Shown here: in pieces, positions 44,851 through 56,109 of the stretch
How the letters are laid out: every line of letters begins with the position of its first letter
Numbering within the stretch: position 1 is the stretch's first letter
DNA from: Yarrowia lipolytica
Lineage: Eukaryota > Ascomycota > Dipodascomycetes > Dipodascales
Length of the DNA: 64,000 nucleotides
Reading direction: 5' to 3'
Assembly (NCBI RefSeq): GCF_001761485.1
Contig: NC_090772.1
Location: 2,106,501-2,170,500, forward strand
Translations under genes and position numbers: made by a program
Notes under the pieces: generated by a model
Databases searched by the model: none
What the model saw: only the letters and a program-made list of their open reading frames with translations
Told to the model about the DNA's origin: nothing

Positions 44851-46973
44851 GTGATTCGCATTATCGCTAAGTTCGTGTGTATCTCACAAACTAAGTCACC
44901 ACCCCGAACCGTAATCGAGTTAGAATTTCCACTTTCTCCCCCACCGTGCGTGTCAGCCAATGGCACAAAGTACGCAACGTCAGAGTGCAGTTTGGTGTAT
45001 GATCACTGGTATGGGCATCCATACTTCGCAATATTCCTTGGCTCAGCTAACTATAGACAAAACCAGGCAGCAGAAGGCAAAATTACCGCGATCACACCGA
45101 CACCATCAAACACACCAAAGGTTGGTTTCGCTTTTAGTATCCCAGTATTCCATTGGGCGGAAGCTCGGCATCATAAATAGCCTTTATGCCAAGTGGGACA
45201 CTATGTATTGGTCTTCATTGAATGGCGAAAGAACAGACAGGAAGGACACTAAAAATAACCAAGGGTTGTCCCAGCCGGAGAGTCTCTGAGTGGTTCATCT
45301 TCGTCACGTTATGAGTCCTTAAAATCCCGGCCTCTCTATTGCAACTGCTAGGAGTCATATTTCCTGTTTCCTTACCCTTCTGCAACATGCATACCGAGTT
45401 TAGAAAAACATGCCTCTTGGCAGCGTTGGTAACAGCATGATGGTTTCAAAATGAGATGTTGTTATGGAAACACGAAGAGAAACTCCACAAATTGCCGTCT
45501 CCCTGCCAAGCAACTACACCAATCCTGCAGATCCCAGGGCAGTCTTGCATCCATGCATGGTCCAATAGCATTGATCTTAATGGTCATGGATCTATGCGGG
45601 TATCGCTGGGTATTATGGTTGTATCTGGAATCATTCGTTTATCGGACATATCTTACTCGTTTTTCCGCTCGATTTTCATTGAGTTACCATGGAGGGTTTA
45701 CCATACACCTCAACTCTTGCTATGACGTCATTGAGGCGCTGCACCCCCATGCGTGTGTCGGTGATGTGTTCTCCGATTCCTCTTCTTAATTGGCGCCCAA
45801 CCTGTTTCATTTGTATCATTATCTCGTCAACGCCACTGGGAGCCAGGACTGTTTGTCATAGTTTCTTGCGAAGATGGGGATTTTGGTGATACTTGCTCAT
45901 AGCAGCCCTTAGGTCCACTTGTTCTTGTAAATATCAATAAAGTTGGCGACAGAGATATAATCACGTGATCATATTCCATACCCACACTGTCATAGCCTGT
46001 ATACTCACAGCATCGCTGGACTTCGTTCCAAACACATTGGCACCTGTCGCGACATGGGAAAACTAAGAAAGCCTTGATGCTTGAGGGTGCTTGAGGAAAT
46101 TGTGGTGAGACCTGGTGTTCGTAAACCCATACGGTGTGTTGGTGATCGATGCTGCTGAGATGCTGAGACCTCTATAAGTCACCTTTAGCAGCTTGTCGTA
46201 GAGCGAGTCGGCGCAGAAGTAAAAGCGTCATCAGGGGAGTATCCAAAATTGGCGCGATGTTGTGGAAGCTGTCTTATATATATGGCTTCTGCGATATGTA
46301 CACGATTCCTTGAAGAGTGGCTTTTTTAGGGTTTCGGAGGACCTTTGTGGTTAAGGTTGTTCACCCCTCCGCTTGTAGTGAGGCGCGAGAATGGCGAGCT
46401 TTCTGCAACGATGAGCAAATAACTCGATAGACATATATCTTAGATCGACGACGATGCTTTACATTCTTAATAGAAAACGCTGCTGATGGGTCCCTAAAGT
46501 CATCGAGACGTCAACTACCCACATCGTATCCTACCGAAATACAAGTTTACACCATGAGACGTCCGTCTGTACATTATCTCCTGCATGCTGTAGAAGGCAA
46601 ACTTTTACGCGACGTTCAAGCCATAACTCATATGAAGTCATCAATATGCGAATTTGAGAAACAAAATCACACTGTTCTCTATATCATGAAACAGGGCTGG
46701 AGATGCTCATTGCACACAAGGATGCCTACAATGTAGACAGCATGTGAGCAAAAACTTCATGGTCATATGGGCTTTATGGATACAGAGTTAAATAAAAGCC
46801 TGTGGCGATTTTCGCTCTAACGGTGATAATTACAGTATGTATGTACTGTACTTGTACTTGTAACATTATCTCACCGTCGTTCCATTATTATTACATTTCA
46901 TCACTTTTACTTGTACTTGTACGTCAGTAGCGAATCAATCTAAGTAGTCTATGGTTTATACAGGATTATAAGT
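44851..46973. other. Intergenic, 2.1 kb
   Basis: Upstream of the metallothionein and downstream of APD1. Several 60-117 codon frames are present (such as 44827-45180 and 45451-45789) but none has a recognisable motif or a supportable start. GTAC words at 46830-46925. Confidence 0.4.
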
Positions 46974-47942
46974 TTACCAATCAAGTTGGCACTTAGCCAC
47001 GCTCCTGACGAGTTCTGGAAAAACTTTACCCTTTTCGATGACTTCGTCTATGATCGCACAGACGTGCTCTGGGCCGACACGAGCCAACCAAATGGATTCG
47101 CCTGTGGATAGATAGATAAGGGCATTCGCAGCAAACTTGTGGCCGCCGACATGAGAAACGAATGCCACCTCCACATCGTGAATCTGCTTATCACGTAGTT
47201 GCGCATCAAATTCTTTCTTCAGAATCTTAGAGGTAATGGCACATCGTTTATCCACAGTTTTGTGGGAACACAATAGAACGTAGGCACGCTTGGTATTCTT
47301 TGTCAGCTTTTTAGGCTGCTCATGGAGATTTCCCAGAGCCTCTACCAATTCGCTCCTAGCATTTTCTGGAGTGAGCGTGATCTCAAGGAACAGAGGAAGG
47401 AGAAGGACCTTTGTGGGTCGTGTCATCAGATCGTTAGAAGAATCTTTTGGCTTGCCGTAGCTATCTTCGATCACCCCCTTCCCACGTTCCATAGCAGAAA
47501 CAGACTCTGAGGATGAAGGGCGTTTGTCGTCATACATGTAATACTCGTCTGGTGGTGGTAAACTGGAGTTCGAGATCTTGGTGCCCAAGTCTGATAGAGG
47601 CTTTGTAGGATAAAACTTTTTCATCGTTGTCGCAACCGCCTCTGCCACGTCCGGATCATCCAAAGCTCCTGCTACTGATGACTTGTCGTCCAAGTACTTC
47701 TTCTTCCAGTCACTTAAGCCTGTAGCTACAACCAGATGTAGCCCAAAAGGCTTAGCGGTGTTGTAGAGAGGCGACTGATCAATGTCCATGGGAGGGTAAC
47801 GTGTGTCTAATACACATGAGTCACAATCTGTAGGAGAGCAGTCTGCGATGGGAACGATTTTGGAAATTTCAGCTTCTGCGCTGAATTTTTCCGAGGCTGT
47901 GTTGGCCAAACTCAGAGTTTTGAACTTGTCGAGGAGACCCAT
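46974..47942 (-). CDS. APD1: APD1-like [2Fe-2S] thioredoxin-fold protein
   Basis: A 322-residue protein from the ATG of MGLLDKFKTLSLAN. The C-terminal thioredoxin-like ferredoxin domain carries the family's ligand set: Cys225-x8-Cys234 (CSHKTVDKRC) and His264/His268 in SHVGGHKFAANALIYL. Yeast Apd1 has CSHTTRDKRC and NHVGGHKFAANVQIYL, and similar flanks (IWLARVGPEHV). Family members bind a [2Fe-2S] cluster through two Cys and two His. Apd1 is cytosolic and affects actin patches and sensitivity to redox-active drugs; its paralogue Aim32 is mitochondrial. The N-terminal half has a Cys-rich loop (CSPTDCDSC), also present in Apd1 as CSGDC. Absence of a basic presequence favours the cytosolic branch. 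Confidence 0.85.
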   Translation of the reverse strand: MGLLDKFKTLSLANTASEKFSAEAEISKIVPIADCSPTDCDSCVLDTRYPPMDIDQSPLYNTAKPFGLHLVVATGLSDWKKKYLDDKSSVAGALDDPDVAEAVATTMKKFYPTKPLSDLGTKISNSSLPPPDEYYMYDDKRPSSSESVSAMERGKGVIEDSYGKPKDSSNDLMTRPTKVLLLPLFLEITLTPENARSELVEALGNLHEQPKKLTKNTKRAYVLLCSHKTVDKRCAITSKILKKEFDAQLRDKQIHDVEVAFVSHVGGHKFAANALIYLSTGESIWLARVGPEHVCAIIDEVIEKGKVFPELVRSVAKCQLDW

Positions 47943-49700
47943 TTTATTGTGAAGTCGGTGTAGGTTGAGCCAAGCTGGCAGTGATGGACGCACCAGATTA
48001 ATGGCAAGATGGTTATCCTCAGAGTAGATAGCACGGCTCTGAGTTGCTGTTTATTTCGAGTTCAAGCTGGCTGTATCGATCTCAAGTCTTGACGGTGTTG
48101 TGTAGGCAAAATGTAAAAGTAGCAGGCAAAATGAGACGAAGTTGGCGTGCTTATAAGGTGCGATGTGTTTCACTCTTGTAATGTGGCGAAATCTTTGCTT
48201 CGAAGTTGTTGTTTATAGCTCTTTCCGAATGTCAGTTTTTATGTTCTAAAGTAAAGTTATATGCGCGGTTACGAGTCCTTGCGCACCCTGAAGTGCCACT
48301 CAGGAACTACTGTACTTGCACACCATCTCGGAAACGATACAAGACGGACAACTGCACACAATGTTGCATCTTCCAGGGTCCAGTTTCACACCAAGAGTGT
48401 TTCCGCTGCTGTATAGATAGATAGCCACAATGTTTCATCTCCAAGCTATACTTCGGAAACGGCTACAACTTAGAGTTTATAATGTTACAGTTGTAATGAA
48501 CGGCCCCAGCGCTTTGTGTTCCGCAAACGTGTTTTACGTGTTGCTTCTTTGTAATCGCTGAGTAATAAATTTTGCAACAATGAAATTGAGTGACCCGTCC
48601 GCACCATGCTACGTGTATATTACTTCTAATTTGATCTCCTGAAAAATATACACCTCACTTGTAATAATATCTGCAGCCTTAGCGCGGCAAATAATATGGA
48701 GTCCATAATCCTTACAAATACGGACTGCACGTTCCAAATTGGGTTACACACGATACACTGATGACCAACTCCAGGCGGCCATCTACTTGTAGTCTGGAGA
48801 TATAGGAGAGTAGTAAATACTCAGTAGCTCATACCTATCGCTTCTACTTGAGTTATCCAAATTAAGAATTTATCATTGGATAAAACACGATTACAACTGT
48901 GTCGCTGTGTTCCAATCATCAGTTGAGACACAAGCTCCCTTTCAATGTGGGTTCCGTGAAGTTCTCGGTATGCACTCTCAGTAAGTTCAGCAGATAAGAA
49001 TCTGATAAAGCACTTCCCCGGAGCATGACACGCTTCCGGCGTTAATGCGGAAGCAACGGGACTTCCACAGCCACTGAAATGATACCTCACCGTCGTACGA
49101 TACCGCAGTGAGTGGTGGTAAGATATAATGCACAAATGACACGTTTGGCATCCTCGAAGTATCGACATTCATCTGTATCGTGTTCTAACCCAAATCATCC
49201 ACCATGACTAATTAATGTTAGTCACTTTTGAAATATCGTCCAGGATGTTGCAGTAGCGGTAAATGATACGGCTTCCTGATGTGCACCACGATCAGTGAAG
49301 TATTTAAAATCTGACATTGTATCGTGCTCGCGCCTGAATGGGTCCGAACTATGTCAGGCATGATAATCACGATCAACTCCTCTGTCTCGTGGCAGCACCA
49401 AGCACATACGTGTGGTAGAGTATACATATCCCTCCCTGGGGCTCAGATATATCCTCAGCTCATCTAGTTGTGCATAGATGTAGGTTAGACAAAGTCACAC
49501 GTCAGTATCGAGAGCGCGAAACGTTCACGATGTAGGTGGCATTCCTGGGAACAGATGGGGTTTGTAATTAATTAGTAGACTGTATTTGGCTGCCCACGAT
49601 GATCATTCTTGGATATAATCCTCTGAATTTATGTATTTATTTATTTTTTTTAAAAAAAACATCTTAACACGGTTTCTACAGGAGGTACAGAGTACATACT
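47943..49700. other. Intergenic, 1.8 kb
   Basis: The first 150 bp are the APD1 promoter. Short frames only; no RNA gene recognised. Confidence 0.4.
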
Positions 49701-49896
49701 ATTGAAGATCATAAGTATTATTGATGTGATATAGTTAATTAACAACTTACAACCCACTTCTAGGGACACGGCGTTCAATCTCTTTCTAGTAAATGAGCAA
49801 GCACACACCCTTCTGTCAGAACGTGATGTCCCTAGAAGTGAGTTGTAAGTCGTTACATTGACTATATCTAATCAAATAATACTTATGAACCTCAAT
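49701..49896. repeat. Long imperfect inverted repeat (arms about 75 bp, 44-bp spacer)
   Basis: Left arm 49701-49775 is the reverse complement of the right arm 49820-49896 at roughly 85% by eye, with small indels. Both arms share ATAAGTATTATT, GATATAGT, ACTTACAAC and CACTTCTAGGGACA in the same order. The spacer (49776-49819) shows no similarity. It has the size and form of a MITE or a palindromic transposon remnant, or of a transcribed hairpin. No clear target-site duplication and no gene inside. Confidence 0.85.
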
Positions 49897-51289
49897 ACCT
49901 GGTGGTATCAGCACTTCCAGTGTTTATATATTGTACTTGTACCAGTTTTCATTATCCCTGAGTTTGCGTCCATAAACACCAGAAGTACACTGCACCGTAT
50001 TCTGTACAGTATGCATGTACTGCAAAACGTATAGCAGTATTTGAGGTCGTGGCTCTTCACTCCGACAGTACTTGTATCATTATTTACAATACAGAACGAG
50101 TACACTCGTACTTCTATCGTAAGAGTACCACTTGGGGAGGCCATTCAGGCTCGCTCGTATACATTTTGTCCCGGGGCGACACAAGGAGATGGCTTATACG
50201 TGGCATCACCCATTTATAAGTTCTTTATTTTCAACTTACAGTACAGTACTCATAAAAGTAAAAGTACAGTATGTACAATAATTATGTACTTGAATCGTGA
50301 AAAGATACTCGCTAAAAAAGACGATCCAAGGAAAAACGTGCAGCATACGAACATCACTCACAGATAGGTTGAACCTGCCTTCCACAAGTCCATCGCGTCT
50401 TAGGCACGCGTGAAACATTCAGCCCTTTCCCGTTCGTTCACAATGTATCGGTAATACTACAACATCATATAGATGTTGAAAAGACCTTTGTATGTCGACA
50501 TTGTCAGGATGGCGCACGTTGATTTGTATGTCGCCAAGTCCTTTCACCTGAGTCATGCTTTAGCGTACAATAGATACGGTCCTTATACCCGGTACTGTAG
50601 GTACTCGTACCGTTCTTGTACAGTAGTTGTACTGAGACATTGTTTCCTCCAACCCTTGTTAACCCAGTTTATGACACAGAGATATACCACTACAGGAACA
50701 GAACTCCTTGTACTCACCACTCTCCAAGCCTCCCTGAAGTTGGAAATACTTGACTGTGCGAGTACATACAATACTCACGCTTCCCACTTGAACAAATCAG
50801 TGCTCCTCAGGGACTTGTAAAAAACGCCCCTATCCACTTTTCCTTGCTGCCAAGATGCTATGTGTGAAGATCATTCCCCTACTAAGAGCACTCAGAGTCG
50901 GTTCATCAGCATTTCGTGTGATGATCACTATTTAAGCTCTTTGACAACTGCATACATATACATACCCCTATAAGTAATAACCCCACGACGCACGTTGTAC
51001 ACGGTGCCGTGTAGAGAGAGTGACTTATCCCTCGAAAAATAATCAGCCTTCTAGACTTAATGGGAAAAACTGATCGTCACGGCTCTGTCTTGTCGTGGCT
51101 TAATTTTTTTCAATGGAGCAAAGTAAGATCTCCCTGACACTTAGCTACGACGAGTACTTGTACGGCAATTCCCCCTGCTAAGATCGACAACAACGATCGA
51201 CACCAAGATGTACACAACCTGTTCAAGCATCAGCGCAAATTTTAAACAGGAGAAAGACGGTCATTATTATTTTTTTCCCTTGCCATACA
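49897..51289. other. Intergenic, 1.4 kb
   Basis: GTAC words at 49930-50035, 50240-50275 and 50590-50635. No gene recognised. Its right end is the promoter of the secreted-protein gene. Confidence 0.4.
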
Positions 51290-51295
51290 TATAAG
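51290..51295 (+). promoter_or_regulatory. TATA-like element of the secreted-protein gene
   Basis: TATAAG, 53 nt before the ATG at 51349. Confidence 0.45.
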
Positions 51296-51348
51296 TGACT
51301 TTTTCCAGTCGATCATTATTTCGGAAGCATCAACTACACCAAACCAAC

Positions 51349-52176
51349 ATGATCTCCAGAAACTTGATTCTGACCGTTTTGGTGTCCACAGCACTGGCAT
51401 CACTTTGTGTGGACCACCAGAAGAGTGGAGACCAAGTACTCTTGGCTGTCCAACCTTGTGAAAATGCTACCTCGATAACTCCTTCTGACACTGAGTCTGC
51501 TCTGTCTATTTTCATTCGAAGTGCCTCCGGAGAGCCCGAAGCCGATCTTGCTGAGACTCTCAAAGCTAAGCTAGACTCTGGAGATTTGGCCGGTTACTTG
51601 TCCCTTAAGCGTGATTTTGAGCGTGACCAAGCTGATGAGTCCGCGGAGTCAGCCCAGTCCTTCCAGAACATAGCCATCGATACTCATGTGACTATCCACA
51701 CCACCCAGAACTACACTCTACAGAGCCCTGCTCATCTTCAGAAGCGTGGAGGTTGCAGCATGTACTGGCCTGGGGACGTTGGCCTCGAACCCATGGATAT
51801 TCACTACTACAATGACTTCTTCTATCCCCAAACATCAAGTGTTAACTGGGTCTGCCTTGGCGAATGCACTGATTACATTGATCACATGTGGGCTGATGGA
51901 ACCCTCTCCGGCTCCTTCTATTACACATACAACGACTGTAAGTTCAGAAGTCAGAATGGATGGAACGGGAGAACTCAGAACAAATGTCGAGCTGGTGCCT
52001 TCTACCGCCTTACGCAGGATGCATCGCATGTCGTCCAGGGCACCAACCCTGGAAACACTATTTACCAGGTATCTGGTTCCATCCCCGGAAAAGACCACTG
52101 GTCTCCTCGAATTTGTATGTCGTCTTCCAACTCGTGCTCATCTGGAACCGGTTCTGATGGTCGAAGCTACTGTTAA
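51349..52176 (+). CDS. Secreted preproprotein with dibasic processing site
   Basis: A 275-residue protein. The ATG at 51349 gives MISRNLILTVLVSTALASLC, a signal peptide; the frame-open codons before it are excluded. Residues 20-131 look like a propeptide with N-glycosylation sequons (NAT, NYT) and an Asp/Glu/Ser-rich middle. A Kex2-type Lys-Arg at 132-133 follows, and an earlier Lys-Arg sits near residue 88. The mature part (about 142 residues) has eight Cys, is Trp/Tyr/Gly-rich (CSMYWPGDVG.., WVCLGECTDYIDHMW, NGWNGRTQNKCRAG) and ends in Cys, so disulfide bonding is likely. I do not recognise the fold. A secreted, proteolytically matured extracellular protein is inferred from the leader and the dibasic site only. 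Confidence 0.82.
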   Translation: MISRNLILTVLVSTALASLCVDHQKSGDQVLLAVQPCENATSITPSDTESALSIFIRSASGEPEADLAETLKAKLDSGDLAGYLSLKRDFERDQADESAESAQSFQNIAIDTHVTIHTTQNYTLQSPAHLQKRGGCSMYWPGDVGLEPMDIHYYNDFFYPQTSSVNWVCLGECTDYIDHMWADGTLSGSFYYTYNDCKFRSQNGWNGRTQNKCRAGAFYRLTQDASHVVQGTNPGNTIYQVSGSIPGKDHWSPRICMSSSNSCSSGTGSDGRSYC

Positions 52177-52478
52177 GGCGGGCTGTTCATGGAAGCCTTA
52201 CGATACATAGCAATATTTATTATCTTTTCTCAGTGTCGTGATTAGTGCCTATTTCCTGTAAAACTGTGCCCTTGCGATTATATATACTGCATTCTACACC
52301 AGGTATTATTCTTGGGAGCGATTACGACCAGTATATACTGTGCTCGTACAAATTGCAAGTATAAGCACACCATGTAGCTCCCCACTTTCTTATCCGTTTT
52401 GTAAACAAGATGGAACTTGCCTTAACAAAGAAAATGTGATAGAATTATTTATGTACATGATATAGCATGAAGAGGATA
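52177..52478. other. Convergent intergenic region
   Basis: 300 bp between two tail-to-tail genes, AT-rich, holding both 3' ends. Nothing else seen. Confidence 0.6.
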
Positions 52479-53813
52479 TTACTTCTTGCCGTTGGCGGCC
52501 TTGAAAATAACGCAGTCTGCGTCTTCCATTTCGTAGTCTTTGCCCTTGTTCGCAATTTTACCTCCAGACTTGAGGGACGCTTCGTCACCCTTGTGGGAGA
52601 TTACATCATCAAATTTTGTAACTTGAGCAACAATGAACGTCTTTTCAAGATCCCCATGGATGACACCAGCTGCTTCAGGTGCTGTGGAGCCTTGTCGAAT
52701 TGTCCATTCTCGAACTTCCCGGGGCGAGCCAGTGAAAAATGAGATGAGGTTCAGAGCTTTTCTAAGAGAAGAAATTGCGGGTCCGATGGCACTTGGAACA
52801 GTTGAAGCAGTGTCAAGCTCCTCGCCTGCTTCAGAGCTCTCGAAAAGTCTCACTTCATATTCGACACACACAGGCACTAATAGGTCGCCAGGAGAGTTTT
52901 CATCGATCCACCTCCGAATGCTTGACAGATACTTGATGTTATCTAGTTTTTTGCCTCCCGTGATAAAAGCTTTGTAGTCTGCGAAAGAAACATTAGCAAT
53001 ATATGCCGTTGGCTTCGCAGTTAGTAGTGTCAGAGTGTTGATGAACCGGATTTCGTCGTTTGTCCAGTCCCCGTGGTACACTTTCTTCCCAGATTCAAGG
53101 TGCTCAAGTATTTTACCGCAAACAGATTGTTCAAATTTCCTTTCGGTCAACACCATGGAGTTCTTTTGAGATGCAGCAGCCTTTACAGATCTCTCTGCTG
53201 TTTCCAGAGCACGAAGAACGAATTCAATATCCTTCTCTAACAGCTCATGCGTCACAATTTCCAGGTCACGTGTAGGGTCGATGGAGCCTTCAATGTGCGT
53301 AATCTCAGGATCATCAAATGCTCTCACTACTTGAAATAGGCCATCGACCGCCCGAATGTTCGCCAAGAATGCATTCCCCAGACCTTCTCCTTTGCTAGCA
53401 CCCTTCACAAGTCCTGCGATGTCGAAAAGAGTCAAAGTCGCTGGCACGGCATTTTCTGGTTTGTAAACGTCACATAGTTTGTCAAAACGGTCAGAAGGAA
53501 CGATCACTCGAGCCTCTTCGGGATCGATGGTAGCAAAGGGATAGTTCGCTGGATTCCCTAGATGGGATTTCGAAATTGCTTGGAAAATTGAGGATTTTCC
53601 GACGTTCGCAAGACCGACAATACCCCCTTTGAGATTGTTGGACGGACGACCAAGGAGGAGTTTCTTCTCAGTATTTTTCCCTTTCTTCCCTTTACCACCT
53701 GTTGATTTGCCTGCCTTAGCCGGCTTCTTCGCGAGCAATGTTGAGCTGCTGTGGAAAGGACGTAAACGCACTTTGGATCCCAGGGCAGTCCTGATAAATT
53801 GACGACACAGCAT
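52479..53813 (-). CDS. YLF2: Mitochondrial YchF/OLA1-type GTPase (YLF2-like)
   Basis: A 444-residue protein. The first 60 residues are basic with Ser/Thr and almost no acid (MLCRQFIRTALGSKVRLRPF), a mitochondrial presequence. The Obg-related G domain follows: P-loop GLANVGKSS at residues 67-75, then the YchF hallmarks ANYPFATIDPEEARV (switch I) and LFDIAGLVKGASKGEGLGNAFLANIR (G3 and switch II), and FQVVRAF. A helical insert and a C-terminal TGS domain complete it (..GVIHGDLEKTFIVAQVTKFDDVI..). The cytosolic paralogue OLA1 lacks the leader and has the P-loop as GLPNVGKS; here Ala replaces Pro. Yeast Ylf2 is the mitochondrial member. Its biochemical job is poorly known; ATP or GTP hydrolysis and ribosome association are inferred from the family. 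Confidence 0.87.
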   Translation of the reverse strand: MLCRQFIRTALGSKVRLRPFHSSSTLLAKKPAKAGKSTGGKGKKGKNTEKKLLLGRPSNNLKGGIVGLANVGKSSIFQAISKSHLGNPANYPFATIDPEEARVIVPSDRFDKLCDVYKPENAVPATLTLFDIAGLVKGASKGEGLGNAFLANIRAVDGLFQVVRAFDDPEITHIEGSIDPTRDLEIVTHELLEKDIEFVLRALETAERSVKAAASQKNSMVLTERKFEQSVCGKILEHLESGKKVYHGDWTNDEIRFINTLTLLTAKPTAYIANVSFADYKAFITGGKKLDNIKYLSSIRRWIDENSPGDLLVPVCVEYEVRLFESSEAGEELDTASTVPSAIGPAISSLRKALNLISFFTGSPREVREWTIRQGSTAPEAAGVIHGDLEKTFIVAQVTKFDDVISHKGDEASLKSGGKIANKGKDYEMEDADCVIFKAANGKK

Positions 53814-54028
53814 TCTTCAATGTTGTTCACGAATGCACTCAAGATCTGGTAAGAGTAGACAAGACAAATCAAATGCTTGCATGCACAAGTGCACTCGTAC
53901 TTATATTTATGTACGTTAAACCTAAAAAAATGCCAATGTCGTTTGTACAATTGGTGGAAAAAAAAAAAAAAGATCGGCGAAAAACTAACTGTACCACAAA
54001 ATCAAAATCAAAATCAAATCAACATTAA

Positions 54029-54099
54029 ATCAATACAACAAAAAAAATCAATACAACAAAAAATATCAATACAACAAAAAATATCAATACAACAAAAAC
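54029..54099. repeat. Tandem repeat, 18-bp unit ATCAATACAACAAAAAAT, about 4 copies
   Basis: Four near-identical copies at the left edge of the AT-rich island, preceded by shorter AATCAA repeats. Confidence 0.85.
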
Positions 54100-54450
54100 A
54101 CAACACTATAACTACTGGTATGAGCAGAATACAATATTTCAATTTGTAGTACTCGTAGTCGTACAGGCAAATTTTATTCACACAAGTATCTTGAAAATTA
54201 AAATTTAAAAAAAAAATATAAAAAACATAAAAAAAAGCAGTAGCAAACCGCGGAGTAGTATAAACGACTACAGTAGTTTGATAAGAATACATAATAACAA
54301 AGCTCAAATAATAAGTTGTAAGATAGACGGAAAAACCACCAGAAAAAATATTTCGATTTGTTTTTAAACAAAAATTAGAACACAGAGTAGTTTTAGGGTT
54401 AATATGACTAAAAGTAAAGAAACATAAAAGGCATAACTAGAAAACAAAAT

Positions 54451-54499
54451 ACCTAAATGGGCTAACATAACCTAAATTGGCTAACATTACCTAAATTGG
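54451..54499. repeat. Tandem repeat, about 19-bp unit ACCTAAATTGGCTAACATA
   Basis: Two and a half imperfect copies inside the AT-rich island. Confidence 0.7.
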
Positions 54500-54982
54500 G
54501 GCCAACTTCATTACGGGTGCGGCATGTGGGGTCCAATGATCTTCCGAGAAGTTTATGACATAAAAATATTGGGTGCTTATTTAGCAGTAGTATAACTATT
54601 TATTATATCTACTGTACTAATATAAAAAATATCAAATATTTATTAAAATAAACATAGTGGAAATATTCTTACATAAATCTCTAATTTTTACAATCAATTT
54701 TTTTGGAGATGACTCAAAATGGAAATTTTGCAACCAGTATATACCATACCACATACTTCCGTAACACATTAGATTATATTTCTAACACAATATTGTAAGG
54801 TGATCCAGTCTACACTGATTAATTTTCGGGCCAATAATTTAAAAAAATCGTGTTATATAATATTGTTTAATAATAAACAGACTCCATCTACCGCCTCCAA
54901 ATGATGTTCTCAAAATATATTGTATGAACTTATTTTTATTACTTAGTATTATTAGACAACTTACTTGCTTTATGAAAAACAC

Positions 54983-54996
54983 TTCCTATTTAGGAA
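54983..54996. promoter_or_regulatory. Mcm1-type palindrome TTCCTATTTAGGAA
   Basis: Very close to the yeast P-box (TTTCCTAATTAGGAAA) bound by the MADS protein Mcm1. It lies more than 1 kb from either flanking start codon. Confidence 0.4.
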
Positions 54997-56109
54997 ACAA
55001 TTTATAATGGCAGTTCGTTCATTTAACAATTTATGTAGAATAAATGTTATAAATGCGTATGGGAAATCTTAAATATGGATAGCATAAATGATATCTGCAT
55101 TGCCTAATTCGAAATCAACAGCAACGAAAAAAATCCCTTGTACAACATAAATAGTCATCGAGAAATATCAACTATCAAAGAACAGCTATTCACACGTTAC
55201 TATTGAGATTATTATTGGACGAGAATCACACACTCAACTGTCTTTCTCTCTTCTAGAAATACAGGTACAAGTATGTACTATTCTCATTGTTCATACTTCT
55301 AGTCATTTCATCCCACATATTCCTTGGATTTCTCTCCAATGAATGGCACATTCTATCTTGCAAATTCAACAATTATAATAAGAATATACCAAAGTAGCGG
55401 TATAGTGGCAATCAAAAAGCTTCTCTGGTGTGCTTCTCGTATTTATTATTTTTATTCTAATGATCCATTAAAGGTATATATTTATTTCTTGTTATATAAT
55501 CCTTTTGTTTATTACATGGGCTGGATACATAAAGGTATTTTGATTTAATTTTTTGCTTAAATTCAATCCCCCCTCGTTCAGTGTCAACTGTAATGGTAGG
55601 AAATTACCATACTTTTGAAGAAGCAAAAAAAATGAAAGAAAAAAAAAATCGTATTTCCAGGTTAGACGTTCCGCAGAATCCAGAATGCGGTACGCGGTAC
55701 ATTGTTCTTCGAACGTAAAAGTTGCGCTCCCTGAGATATTGTACATTTTTGCTTTTACAAGTACAAGTACATCGTACAACTATGTACTACTGTTGATGCA
55801 TCCACAACAGTTTGTTTTGTTTTTTTTTGTTTTTTTTTTTTCTAATGATTCATTACCGCTATGTATACCTACTTGTACTTGTAGTAAGCCGGGTTATTGG
55901 CGTTCAATTAATCATAGACTTATGAATCTGCACGGTGTGCGCTGCGAGTTACTTTTAGCTTATGCATGCTACTTGGGTGTAATATTGGGATCCAGCATGA
56001 AGCTATAGGGTTCATTTACTGTAGTGTATATTACAATGTACTTGTACTTGTACTCGTACCAATAACCTTACAAATACGAGAACCGGCACCAGTACGAAAC
56101 TCATCAGAC

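Larger units (their letters stand above)
53930..55680. other. AT-rich island with short repeats
   Basis: About 1.75 kb of clearly AT-rich DNA (many 60-base rows have only 10-18 G+C), unlike the rest of the window. It starts with A-runs and tandem repeats and holds no gene I can support. The best frame (55324-55548, 74 codons) is Ile/Tyr/Phe-rich, as expected from AT-rich noise. Possible meanings are a replication origin or centromere-like element, an insertion of foreign AT-rich DNA, or decayed mobile DNA. Confidence 0.7.

Noticed and set aside
51349-52176. Reading the secreted preproprotein as a killer-toxin gene
   Set aside because: A leader and a dibasic site alone do not show that; no toxin family motif is visible, so no such function is claimed.
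54029-54499. CRISPR-like array in the AT-rich island
   Set aside because: Units are head-to-tail tandem repeats without unique spacers, in a eukaryotic genome.
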